DNA of 33,307 bases from Deltaproteobacteria bacterium (GTDB lineage: Bacteria > Myxococcota_A > UBA9042 > CAIXZC01): assembly GCA_016875215.1 (NCBI GenBank), contig VGRX01000016.1, positions 1 through 33,307 of the forward strand. Reading direction: 5' to 3'. The notes under the pieces were generated by a model that worked only from the letters and a program-made list of their open reading frames with translations, made no database searches and had not been told where the DNA came from. The position numbers were made by a program, and so were the translations under genes. This document shows, one piece after another, positions 1 to 9,396 of the stretch; the stretch's first letter is position 1; each line of letters starts with the position of its first letter.

Positions 1-174
1 GGGGGGGGCCGCACCAGCGGCCGTGCGAACGCAAGAGAGGCCGGGGTCCTTCACTCCCGGCAGCAAGGCGGATCCGACTTTGCAGGCTGAAGGGCCGGGT
101 CGCTCAGGATGACGTGCCGAGCATGGAGGCCCATATTTGCCCGCATCCCACGGCACTCGGCGGCCGTTCTGGTC

Positions 175-2697
175 CTACTCGCGGATCTGCTTCTCGATGA
201 GGGCCTTCTCGGTTGCCGAGAGCTTGCCTTCCATGAGCTTGAGGTAGGTCTTGAGGTGCTTGGCGCCGTTGGCGAAGTCACCCTTGCTGTTGTAGGCCTT
301 TCCGAGCTTCTTGTGGAGGTCGGCCGAGGGGGCCCCCTTGAGCGCTTCCTTGTAGAAGAGGATGGCTGCAGCGTAGTTGCCTTGCGCCACCGCGTCGTCC
401 CCCTTCTTGATGTTGGAAGCGGCCTGGGCCTTGGCTTCGGCCTTGGCCGCTTCCTGGGCCTTCTGGGCCTCTTCCTCGGCCGCCTTCTTCGCTTCCTCGG
501 CCGCCTTCTTCTTGAGCTCGTCCTGCTTCTTGCGGGCCTCTTCGTCCTTGCGGCGCAGCTCCTCGTCCTTCTTGCGCTTCTCTTCGAGGCGCTTCTTGTC
601 CTCCTCCTCCTGCTTCTTCTTGAGCTCGGCGAGGGTGGGACCGACCTTCTCGGCCATGAGGGTCTGTGCCGACGGAAGGAGGACGTCCCGCTTCCCGAGG
701 CACTTGCCGTACTCGACAGCGAGGTCGCTGACCCGGTCCGCGGACATGCGGGAGAGGATGGACTGGTACTCGGTGTCCAGGGCGACGACCTTGGTGAGGA
801 CGGCCTTGAACTCCTCGATCCTGACCGTGTCGGGGGTGGCCTCCCACTCCTTCTGTCGGGCGGAGAGGGCTGAGCTCAGGTCTGCGACCTCCTTGCGGCT
901 CAGCTCCACCTGCTGGGTGAGCTCCTGGACCTTGGCGGCGGCGAGGTCGGCCTGGTTGGCGACTGCGGGGAGCTCCTCGGACAGGACGAGCTCGGCCTTC
1001 CTGCGGAAGGTTTCGACCCGGGTCTTCTCGTTCTCGATTGCGGGCTCGATGCTCAGGAAGTCACCCTGGCGCAGCTTGCCCTGGAGCTCGGCGAGCCGCT
1101 TCTTCCCTTCGCCGCATTCCGCCAGCAGCGCCTGGACCTCGTTCACCTTGTCGTCCCGCTTGCGGTCCTGCCATTCGGAGCTGCGGAGCGCCAGCAGCCG
1201 GTCGTTCTCCGCATACACGAGCTGGATGTCCTGGACGGTGGCGGTCACGGCGCCCATGCGGGCCATGAACTTCTTCTGCTCTTCCCCGACGCGGGCGGCC
1301 TCGGCGCGGGCGGCCTCTTCGATGCGGCGGCGAAGCTCTTCCTCGGAGATTCCCTGTTTTGACGCGGGGTGGGCCTCTTCGGCCAGGCTGCCGCCGTTGA
1401 CCGGATCGGCTGTCCCGGACGGATTCCCCGCGGCTTCTCCGGACTGGGATGCCGCGGTACCGCCGGAATCGGCGGGAGCGAAGAACCGGCTGTAGACGAA
1501 CCATCCGCCTCCGCCGAGCACGCCGAGCAGGAGGACGATGGCGACCGCTATCTTCAGGCCCGAGCCGCCACTCGACTCGGTCACGAGCGTCTGCTCCTCG
1601 TCCGTGGGGGTTTCCTGGCGTACCCCCGGACCGTAGGGGGACGTCTTGCTGCCGGCAGAGGAGTGCTTTCTTTCGTCCGCGCGCTCGAGTTCCTCCTTCG
1701 AGGGCCGCGCCATCGGGGCCGTGCGCTCGATGGCCTCCCTGTCCCGCTCGATGATTCGAGCAACCTCCTGGAGGAGCTTCTTGATCTCCAGGCAGTTGGG
1801 CGGCCGCTTGTCGCGGTCCTTCGACATCAGGCGCAGCGTGAGCTGCTCGAGCGCCGGGTGCAGGTTCGGGTTGAGCTCGCGGGGGCGGGCCGGTTCCTGG
1901 GTCAGGTGTTTGGTGACCACGCCGATGGGCGTGTCCGCGGTGAATGGGAGCTTCGCGGTGCAGAGCTGGAAGAGGATGACCCCCAGCGAGTAGATGTCGG
2001 AGCGGGCGTCGAGCACCTCGCCGCGGGCCTGCTCGGGAGACATGTACTCCGGGGTGCCGCAGACAATGCCCGCCATGGTCTGGAACGTCTCGGCAGTGTC
2101 CGATTCCCGGATCTTGGCGATACCGAAGTCGAGGACCGTGACGAAGTCCTTCTGGTGCCGTCGGTCCTCGATCATGATGTTCTCGGGCTTGAGGTCCCGG
2201 TGGATGATCCCCTGAGCATGGGCGTCGTCGAGTGCAGAGCAGATCTGGTCGACGATGTGGATGATGCGCTCCGGCGGGAAGGGGAACTCCTTCCTGACGA
2301 GGTGGGCGAGGTCCCGGCCGTCGATGAAGTCCATCGCGATGTAGTGGGTCCCATCCTCCGCCGTACCGAAGTCGATGATGTTGATCGCGTTTGGATGCTT
2401 GATGCGGCTTGCTGCGCGGGCTTCCCGGTGGAAGCGCTTGGACAGGGTCTTGTCGCCGGACAGGTGCTGGTGCAGGACCTTGATGCAGACCGTCTTGCCG
2501 AGGGTGGTCTGCTCAGCCTTGTAGATGCTGCCCATGGCCCCTTCGCCGACCTGTTCGAGGACGAGGAACTTGCCGGCGATGGTGCGGCCGATCATGCCGC
2601 GCTCGTCCTGCTCCTGAGCGGGGATTGCCTCACCGCAGTTCGGGCAGAACCGCGTGGAGTCGGGGGTCTCGGTAAAACATTTGGGGCAAACTTTCAC
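175..2697 (-). CDS. Ser/Thr protein kinase with N-terminal zinc ribbon, TM segment, coiled coil and C-terminal TPR
   Basis: Translation has CPKCF..FCPNC zinc ribbon, GxGxxG..K kinase loop (QVGEGAMGSIYKAEQ), HRDLKPEN, DFGIAK, APE-like (GTPEYMSPEQ), TM helix IAVAIVLLLGVLGGGGWFVY and a C-terminal TPR-like segment. ORF is open to 3021, but the zinc ribbon begins at GTG 2697, so that start is preferred. Confidence 0.9.
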   Translation of the reverse strand: MKVCPKCFTETPDSTRFCPNCGEAIPAQEQDERGMIGRTIAGKFLVLEQVGEGAMGSIYKAEQTTLGKTVCIKVLHQHLSGDKTLSKRFHREARAASRIKHPNAINIIDFGTAEDGTHYIAMDFIDGRDLAHLVRKEFPFPPERIIHIVDQICSALDDAHAQGIIHRDLKPENIMIEDRRHQKDFVTVLDFGIAKIRESDTAETFQTMAGIVCGTPEYMSPEQARGEVLDARSDIYSLGVILFQLCTAKLPFTADTPIGVVTKHLTQEPARPRELNPNLHPALEQLTLRLMSKDRDKRPPNCLEIKKLLQEVARIIERDREAIERTAPMARPSKEELERADERKHSSAGSKTSPYGPGVRQETPTDEEQTLVTESSGGSGLKIAVAIVLLLGVLGGGGWFVYSRFFAPADSGGTAASQSGEAAGNPSGTADPVNGGSLAEEAHPASKQGISEEELRRRIEEAARAEAARVGEEQKKFMARMGAVTATVQDIQLVYAENDRLLALRSSEWQDRKRDDKVNEVQALLAECGEGKKRLAELQGKLRQGDFLSIEPAIENEKTRVETFRRKAELVLSEELPAVANQADLAAAKVQELTQQVELSRKEVADLSSALSARQKEWEATPDTVRIEEFKAVLTKVVALDTEYQSILSRMSADRVSDLAVEYGKCLGKRDVLLPSAQTLMAEKVGPTLAELKKKQEEEDKKRLEEKRKKDEELRRKDEEARKKQDELKKKAAEEAKKAAEEEAQKAQEAAKAEAKAQAASNIKKGDDAVAQGNYAAAILFYKEALKGAPSADLHKKLGKAYNSKGDFANGAKHLKTYLKLMEGKLSATEKALIEKQIRE

Positions 2698-2802
2698 GGT
2701 CTTGCTGTCCTCGTCACAGAGTCCTCCCTGCCCGTCGGTAGGGACTTGCCCATTATACCCCGCGACCGTCGGACTTTCAAGTTTTGTTTGCGTGCGCGGG
2801 CG

Positions 2803-2831
2803 TTGACAGGGCGGGAGGTTCCTGCTAGACA
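2803..2831 (+). promoter_or_regulatory. Putative sigma70-type promoter for the thiolase gene
   Basis: TTGACA (2803-2808), 17-nt spacer, TGC-TAGACA extended -10-like element (2826-2831), about 55 nt upstream of ATG 2885. Confidence 0.5.
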
Positions 2832-2884
2832 ACCTTCTTGCACGGCCGCGGAGGCCGAACGGAACGGAACCAGGGAGGCGGAGC

Positions 2885-4063
<1,179 letters not shown>

Positions 4064-4130
4064 AACCGGCACCGGACAACGAAGTTCCATGTGAGAGGGG
4101 GCTCTGCCCCGACCCGCCAAGGAGAGGCTG

Positions 4131-4913
4131 ATGACTGAGACCTACGTGACGTTCCAGAAGGACGGGGCCATTGCGACGATCACCATCGATCGGCCCAAGG
4201 CGCTCAATGCCTTGAACCCGGAGGTGCTGGGGCAGCTTGCCGCGGCACTCAGACAGGCCCGGGAGGACCGCGACGTGCGGGGGGTGATCCTGACCGGTGC
4301 GGGCGGACGGGCCTTCGTGGCCGGCGCCGACATCGCCTCGATGGTGGACATGCCGCCCGAGAGAGGGTTCGAGTTCGCCGAGCTGGGGCTGGCAACGCTC
4401 CAGCTCATCGAGGACATGCCCAAGCCGGTGGTGGCGGCCATCAACGGATTTGCGCTCGGCGGCGGGCTCGAGCTGGCCCTGGCCTGCGACATGATCTATG
4501 CGACTCCGAAGTCGAAGATGGGGCTTCCCGAGGTGACCCTCGGGATCATGCCCGGATTCGGCGGAACGCAGCGGCTGGCCCGGCTGGTCGGCCGCAACCG
4601 GGCCAAGGAGCTGGTGTTCACGGGCGACAAGATCGACGCGGCCACGGCCAAGGCCTACGGCATCGTGCAGGAGGTGGTGGAGGAGGAGCAGCTCCTCGAC
4701 TACTGCAAGGGCGTGCTGGGCCGGATCGCAGCGGCCGGTCCGGTGGCCGTGGCGCAGTCCAAGCGCTCGATCAACAAGGGGTGCGACCTGGCGCTCGACG
4801 CCGGGCTTGCCGTGGAGAAGCTGGCCTTCATGTCGCTGTTCGCCACGGCCGACAAGAAGGAAGGGATGAAGGCATTCCTGGAGAAGAGAAAGGCCGAATT
4901 CAAGGGGGAATGA
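4131..4913 (+). CDS. Enoyl-CoA hydratase/isomerase (crotonase) family
   Basis: 260 aa; crotonase signature [47 protein letters not shown], oxyanion-hole AFVAGADI. Confidence 0.95.
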   Translation: MTETYVTFQKDGAIATITIDRPKALNALNPEVLGQLAAALRQAREDRDVRGVILTGAGGRAFVAGADIASMVDMPPERGFEFAELGLATLQLIEDMPKPVVAAINGFALGGGLELALACDMIYATPKSKMGLPEVTLGIMPGFGGTQRLARLVGRNRAKELVFTGDKIDAATAKAYGIVQEVVEEEQLLDYCKGVLGRIAAAGPVAVAQSKRSINKGCDLALDAGLAVEKLAFMSLFATADKKEGMKAFLEKRKAEFKGE

Positions 4914-4914
4914 C

Positions 4915-5328
4915 ATGACCGAATCCCATCTGAGAGTGCTGGTTGCCAAGCCGGGGTTGGACGGCCACGATCGGGGGGCCAAGGTGGTTGCGCGGGCCCT
5001 GCGGGATGCCGGCATGGAGGTCATCTACACCGGGCTCCACCAGACCCCGGAGATGGTGGCGAATGCAGCGATCCAGGAGGACGTGGACGTCGTCGGCCTG
5101 TCGATCATGTCGGGTGCGCACGGCCACCTGGTCCCGGAGATCATCCGCATCCTCAAGGAGAAGGGGGCCGAGGACATCCCGGTGGTGCTGGGCGGGATCA
5201 TTCCGCAGGACGACTTCGAGGCCATGAGGACGGCCGGCGTCGCCGAGATCCTCACTCCGGGGACGTCGCTGACCGACCTGGTGGACAAGGTGCGCAGGCT
5301 CGGCGAGGCCAAGCGCAAGGCCGAGTAG
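4915..5328 (+). CDS. Cobalamin B12-binding domain protein (methylmalonyl-CoA mutase small-subunit/C-terminal type)
   Basis: 137 aa; [35 protein letters not shown] contains the DxHxxG B12-binding motif; [16 protein letters not shown]. Confidence 0.9.
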   Translation: MTESHLRVLVAKPGLDGHDRGAKVVARALRDAGMEVIYTGLHQTPEMVANAAIQEDVDVVGLSIMSGAHGHLVPEIIRILKEKGAEDIPVVLGGIIPQDDFEAMRTAGVAEILTPGTSLTDLVDKVRRLGEAKRKAE

Positions 5329-5367
5329 GGACGATGGCCTGCCCCGAGCCGAGCCGAGGGGGCGATG

Positions 5368-5407
5368 GTCGACAGGGGCCCGCCGGAGACTCGTGCGAAG
5401 GCGGATG
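5368..5407 (+). repeat. Diverged copy of a 40-bp REP-like repeat
   Basis: GTCGACAGGGGCCCGCCGGAGACTCGTGCGAAGGCGGATG aligns without gaps to the 40-bp unit tandemly repeated at 19967-20086. Confidence 0.65.
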
Positions 5408-5444
5408 GCCGCCGGTCGAGAAGCCGATGCAGGGGACCCGGCTG

Positions 5445-6338
5445 ATGACCGATGGTCCTGTCTTCATCTCAGCAAGTAGAAGGACAGACATTCCCGCGTG
5501 GTACACGCCATGGTTCATGAACCGGCTGAGGGAGGGGTTCTGCCGGGTCCGCAACCCGTTCAGGCCATCCCAGGTCCGGGAGGTGGCGCTGTCCCGAGTT
5601 GCGGGGGTCTTCTTCTGGACTCGCTGGCCGGGGCCGATCCTGCCGCACCTGGACGAGCTGGAGGAACGGGGGATGCGCTCCATCTTCCACGTCACGGTGA
5701 CCGGCCTGCCGCCTGGGCTGGAGCCGCATCCCGTGGCAGAGGAGAGACGGCTTTCCGCCGTGGTCGAGCTGTCCCGCCGGCTGGGTCGGGGGCGGGTGTG
5801 GTGGCGCTACGATCCCATCGTCCTGGGAGGAGGATTGGGTCGGCGCCACCACGTGGAGACGTTCGATCGTCTGGCCGGAGCGCTGGAGCCGGCCGTGGGC
5901 AGGGTCACGCTGTCGCTGCTCGACTGGTACCGGAAGACCGAGCGGAGGATGGGCCAGACCCCCATGGCCCGGGAAGCGGGGTTTCTCCGCCTGAGCGGGG
6001 ACGAGGCGGAGGTGGTGGATCTGGTGGGGGAGCTGGGGAATCGGGCCCGGCGGAGCGGGATCGTCCCGGTCTCGTGCTGCGAGACTTCCTGGGGGGAAAC
6101 GGGGGTGGAACCCGGGGCCTGCATCGACGGGGTGGCATTCGCCCGGCAGCTCGGGGTCCACGGGCCGCCGGGGCGTGACCCGGGGCAACGCCCGCACTGC
6201 CGTTGCAGCCCGAGTATCGACATCGGTGCGGTCGATTCCTGCATCGCGGGCTGTGCGTACTGCTACAGCACGCGCAGTCACGAGGCCGCCTGCCGGGCGT
6301 TCTCGCTGCATTCCCCGGACGCACCGGACCTCCTCTGA
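5445..6338 (+). CDS. DUF1848 family protein with C-terminal cysteine cluster
   Basis: VFISASRRTDIPAWYTPWFMNRL N-terminus and CRCSPSIDIGAVDSCIAGCAYCYST C-terminal cluster typical of DUF1848. ORF opens at 5334, but the conserved N-terminus begins at ATG 5445. Confidence 0.8.
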   Translation: MTDGPVFISASRRTDIPAWYTPWFMNRLREGFCRVRNPFRPSQVREVALSRVAGVFFWTRWPGPILPHLDELEERGMRSIFHVTVTGLPPGLEPHPVAEERRLSAVVELSRRLGRGRVWWRYDPIVLGGGLGRRHHVETFDRLAGALEPAVGRVTLSLLDWYRKTERRMGQTPMAREAGFLRLSGDEAEVVDLVGELGNRARRSGIVPVSCCETSWGETGVEPGACIDGVAFARQLGVHGPPGRDPGQRPHCRCSPSIDIGAVDSCIAGCAYCYSTRSHEAACRAFSLHSPDAPDLL

Positions 6339-6427
6339 CTGATGTTCCGCCCTTCTCGCCCACTGTGGCAGGAACGGCGTATCGCGACTCGCTGGCCCGC
6401 ACCCTGCAACGGATTGGGCGGTTTGTA

Positions 6428-6456
6428 TTGCACCGTCTCACCCCCCCGCCTATAAT
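6428..6456 (+). promoter_or_regulatory. Putative sigma70 promoter (TTGCAC-17-TATAAT)
   Basis: TTGCAC at 6428-6433, 17-nt spacer, TATAAT at 6451-6456, directly upstream of the TPR gene. Confidence 0.65.
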
Positions 6457-6488
6457 GCACTCGCGATGCACTTGAACCGGGGGCTGGG

Positions 6489-7283
6489 TTGCTGGACCGA
6501 GATGAATTGATAGAGCATCTCGAGTACCTGCTCAATGAGGGAGAACCCGAGCGGGCGTGGAATCTCTGCCGTCGCGGTCTGCGGCGCTATCCTCGGGACC
6601 CCGACCTCTGGCTCTTCCTGGGCGATTCGCTCGTCGATTCGAGACGGCTGGTGGACGCGGACAAGGCGTTCCGCAAGGCCGTCGAGCTGCGCCCGGACTG
6701 GGGAATCCCGTTGGCCAAACAGGCCGAAGTGCAGCTCATGGAAGGCAACCTCGAGCGAGCCGTCCGGCTGGCCGAGGAGGCGCACGAGCTCGACCGGAGC
6801 CTGGCCCATGCCTCCTACCTGAAGGGCATCTGCCTCGAGCTTGCCGGACAGGAGGACGGTTCCGCGTTCTGGTACCACCGGGCGCACCGCCTGCAGCCGG
6901 AACAGTACTTCGTGCCGGCCCGGATATCGCAGCAGCGCTTCACGGCCGAGTTCGTGGACGTGCTGGACGGCCTGCGCCAGCAAGGCATCATCGGCGATGG
7001 GCTGGACCAGGGGAGCTGGACGGTCCTCGACCGGGTGGACCCGGACAATCCGGACCTGGCGGGGGTGAGCCTCCTGTCCTTCTGCCACCTGGTCAAGAAG
7101 CCCGGGAGCCGCCGTCGCGGGGGGCGGGTCAGGCGGGATGCTGCATGGGTGGAGCGGGGCTACCTGTTCCGCCGCAACAACATCCGCGAGTGCCGGACGC
7201 CGGACGATCTGAACATGCAGCTCTACGTGGCGATCTCCGATGAGTTCGAATCCATCCCCGGGGGGCGGACTGTGGTCGCCTGA
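6489..7283 (+). CDS. TPR repeat protein
   Basis: 264 aa; tandem TPR-like helices (PERAWNLCRRGLRRYPRDPDLWLFLGDSLVDSRRLVDADKAFRKAVELRP). Apparent TTG start. Confidence 0.75.
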   Translation: MLDRDELIEHLEYLLNEGEPERAWNLCRRGLRRYPRDPDLWLFLGDSLVDSRRLVDADKAFRKAVELRPDWGIPLAKQAEVQLMEGNLERAVRLAEEAHELDRSLAHASYLKGICLELAGQEDGSAFWYHRAHRLQPEQYFVPARISQQRFTAEFVDVLDGLRQQGIIGDGLDQGSWTVLDRVDPDNPDLAGVSLLSFCHLVKKPGSRRRGGRVRRDAAWVERGYLFRRNNIRECRTPDDLNMQLYVAISDEFESIPGGRTVVA

Positions 7284-9081
7284 CCGACCCGTTGTGCTTC
7301 TTCCTCCCGGAAGTCCCGAAGAGATGCGTGCGCGTGGCCTGGATCGGCCGGACGTGCTCCTGGTGACTGCGGACCCGCTCGTCGACCACCCTTCGTTTCC
7401 AGCCGGCCTCCTGGCCCGCGTGCTCGAGGCGGAGGGGTTCTGCGTTGCATTGGCCTCCCGGCCCGACCCGGCCGACCCCGAGGCGCTGCGGGGCTACGGA
7501 ATCCCGCGACTGTTCGCAGGGGTGACGGCCGGCGCCCTGGATTCCATGGTGGCCAACTACACCGCGCTCAGGCGGCGGCGCAGCGACGATGCCTATGCCC
7601 CGGGAGGGGGGGCGGGCGGCCGCCCCGACCGGGCGCTGACGGTGTACTGCAACCTGGTCCGCAAGGCATTCGGCAAGCAGGTCCTGGTGGTTGCCGGCGG
7701 GCTGGAGTGCTCGCTGCGCCGGTTCTCGCACTATGACTTCTGGAGCGATTCGGTGCGCCGTCCGATCCTGATGGACTGCGGCGCAGACCTGGGCGTGCAC
7801 GGGCAGGGGGAGAACGTGGTGGTGCGACTGGCCCGGGCGATTCGAGCTCTGGCCGCGCAGGGGAAGGGGGCATCGGATCCGCGGGCCCCGGCGTCGTTGC
7901 CCCCTTGGGTGCTCGACGTTGCCGGACTGATCTGGAGGCAGCCGGCGAGCCAGCCCATCCCCGGGGACGCCCTCCTCCTCCCCTCGCACGAGGAGGTGGC
8001 GGCAGACCCGACGGTCCAGGCAAGGGCGCATGCCCTGGCCGAGCGCAGCCGCCACCGCCGCCTGGCCCAGCGGTGCGGCGGGATGGCCGTCATCGTGAAT
8101 CGGCCCGACGACCCGTCGCCGGCCGACCTGGACCGCACCTTCTTCCTGCCGTTCACTCGAAACGCCTATCCGGTCTACGGAGCATTGCCGATTCCGGCGC
8201 TGGAGCAGGTCCGCTTCTCGGTGACGTCCCACCGCGGGTGCTTCGGCGGGTGTGCGTTCTGCGCAATCACCGCGCACCAGGGGCGCCGGGTCTGCAGCCG
8301 CTCGCAAGCCTCGATCCTGGCCGAGGTGGAGCGCATCGTCGCACACCCGGACTTCCGGGGGACGATCCCGGACCTGGGTGGCCCTACGGCCAACATGTAC
8401 GGTGCGTCCTGCGCATCCGGCCGTGACTGCGAGCGCATCTCCTGCCTGTGGCCGTCCCGATGCCGGCACCTGGTGAGCGGGCAGCGGTCCTATGCCGACC
8501 TGCTCGAGCAGGCTGCGGCCGTTCCCGGAGTGCGCCACCTCTTCGTCACGACGGGCATCCGGATGGACCTGGCGCTGGAGGACGAGCGGTTCATGCAGCA
8601 GCTCGCTTCCGTGCACACCAGCGGCCACCTGAAGGTGGCCCCCGAGCATGTCGTCCCCCACGTGCTTCGAATCATGCGCAAGCCGTCGGGCGGGGACTTC
8701 GCGTCGTTCGTGGCGCGACATCGCGACCTGTCCGGCAAGGCCGGGCGGAGGCAGTACGTATTGCCCTACCTCATGGCTGCGCACCCCGGCTGCCGGCTCG
8801 AGGACATGGTGGAGCTGGCCCTCTTTCTAAGGAAACACCGGCTCGTGGTCGAGCAGTGCCAGATCTTCACCCCGACTCCGGGCACCGCGGCCACGGTGAT
8901 GTATGCCACCGGGCTCGACCCGGCCACGATGGAGCCCGTCTTCGTGGAGCGCAACCCGGAGCGCAAGAGGCTCCAGAAGGCGCTGATCCTCAGTCACCTG
9001 GCCGAGAACGCCGGCGACGTGCGCAAGGCACTCCGGCTCTGCGGCCGGGAGGATCTGCTGCCGGTGCTGGTTCGAAGCTGA
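7240..9081 (+). CDS. YgiQ-family radical SAM protein
   Basis: 613 aa; VTSHRGCFGGCAFCAITAHQGRRVCSRS radical-SAM CxxxCxxC motif; YgiQ-like N-terminal (GLECSLRRFSHYDFW) and GGPTANMYG segments. Confidence 0.9.
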   Translation: MSSNPSPGGGLWSPDRPVVLLPPGSPEEMRARGLDRPDVLLVTADPLVDHPSFPAGLLARVLEAEGFCVALASRPDPADPEALRGYGIPRLFAGVTAGALDSMVANYTALRRRRSDDAYAPGGGAGGRPDRALTVYCNLVRKAFGKQVLVVAGGLECSLRRFSHYDFWSDSVRRPILMDCGADLGVHGQGENVVVRLARAIRALAAQGKGASDPRAPASLPPWVLDVAGLIWRQPASQPIPGDALLLPSHEEVAADPTVQARAHALAERSRHRRLAQRCGGMAVIVNRPDDPSPADLDRTFFLPFTRNAYPVYGALPIPALEQVRFSVTSHRGCFGGCAFCAITAHQGRRVCSRSQASILAEVERIVAHPDFRGTIPDLGGPTANMYGASCASGRDCERISCLWPSRCRHLVSGQRSYADLLEQAAAVPGVRHLFVTTGIRMDLALEDERFMQQLASVHTSGHLKVAPEHVVPHVLRIMRKPSGGDFASFVARHRDLSGKAGRRQYVLPYLMAAHPGCRLEDMVELALFLRKHRLVVEQCQIFTPTPGTAATVMYATGLDPATMEPVFVERNPERKRLQKALILSHLAENAGDVRKALRLCGREDLLPVLVRS

Positions 9082-9098
9082 GGGCGGGTCCTGAGGCT

Positions 9099-9272
9099 TC
9101 ACCTGCTCGAGTCCCCATCCGCCCCCTCGGTTGTCTGAGTCCGTCCGTCGCGACCGCGTTCCAGGTCGCAGGCGGCCGACATTCAGGTGGAGACTCCGAG
9201 CCGGGGCAGGATCACCGCCTGGAGCAGATACCACGCGGCCAGCACGGCCAGCATCAAGAGGATGTCCTTCAC
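9099..9272 (-). CDS. Candidate small selenoprotein: single-TM peptide with in-frame TGA (Sec30) and UMSAAC motif
   Basis: GTG start at 9272 preceded by GGGAGGT. Reads VKDILLMLAVLAAWYLLQAVILPRLGVST-U-MSAACDLERGRDGRTQTTEGADGDSSR-stop. TGA at 9185-9183, then a 7-bp stem-loop 19 nt downstream. Confidence 0.6.
9149..9170 (-). promoter_or_regulatory. Candidate bacterial SECIS stem-loop (small selenoprotein)
   Basis: Minus strand TGCGACC-TGGAACGC-GGTCGCG: 7-bp stem, 8-nt loop starting TGG, loop begins 19 nt after the TGA. Confidence 0.55.
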
Positions 9273-9328
9273 GAGACCTCACCTCCCGTACGAGCGTCAC
9301 ATGGGAGTTGAGCCGGTTGGGACAAAAT

Positions 9329-9371
9329 GGTTACGACCCCCTGCGCGAAATCGTTCGTCGTGACGATAACC
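9329..9371 (+). promoter_or_regulatory. Nested inverted repeat between divergent small-selenoprotein and helicase genes
   Basis: Outer GGTTA(9329)...TAACC(9371) and inner ATCGT(9350-9354)...ACGAT(9363-9367), upstream of ATG 9397. Confidence 0.35.
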
Positions 9372-9396
9372 CTACCGGACGGAAGGAGGGGGGGAC

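Noticed and set aside
1-8. G8 run at the window start
   Set aside because: Probably sequence-edge or homopolymer; nothing further to support a feature.
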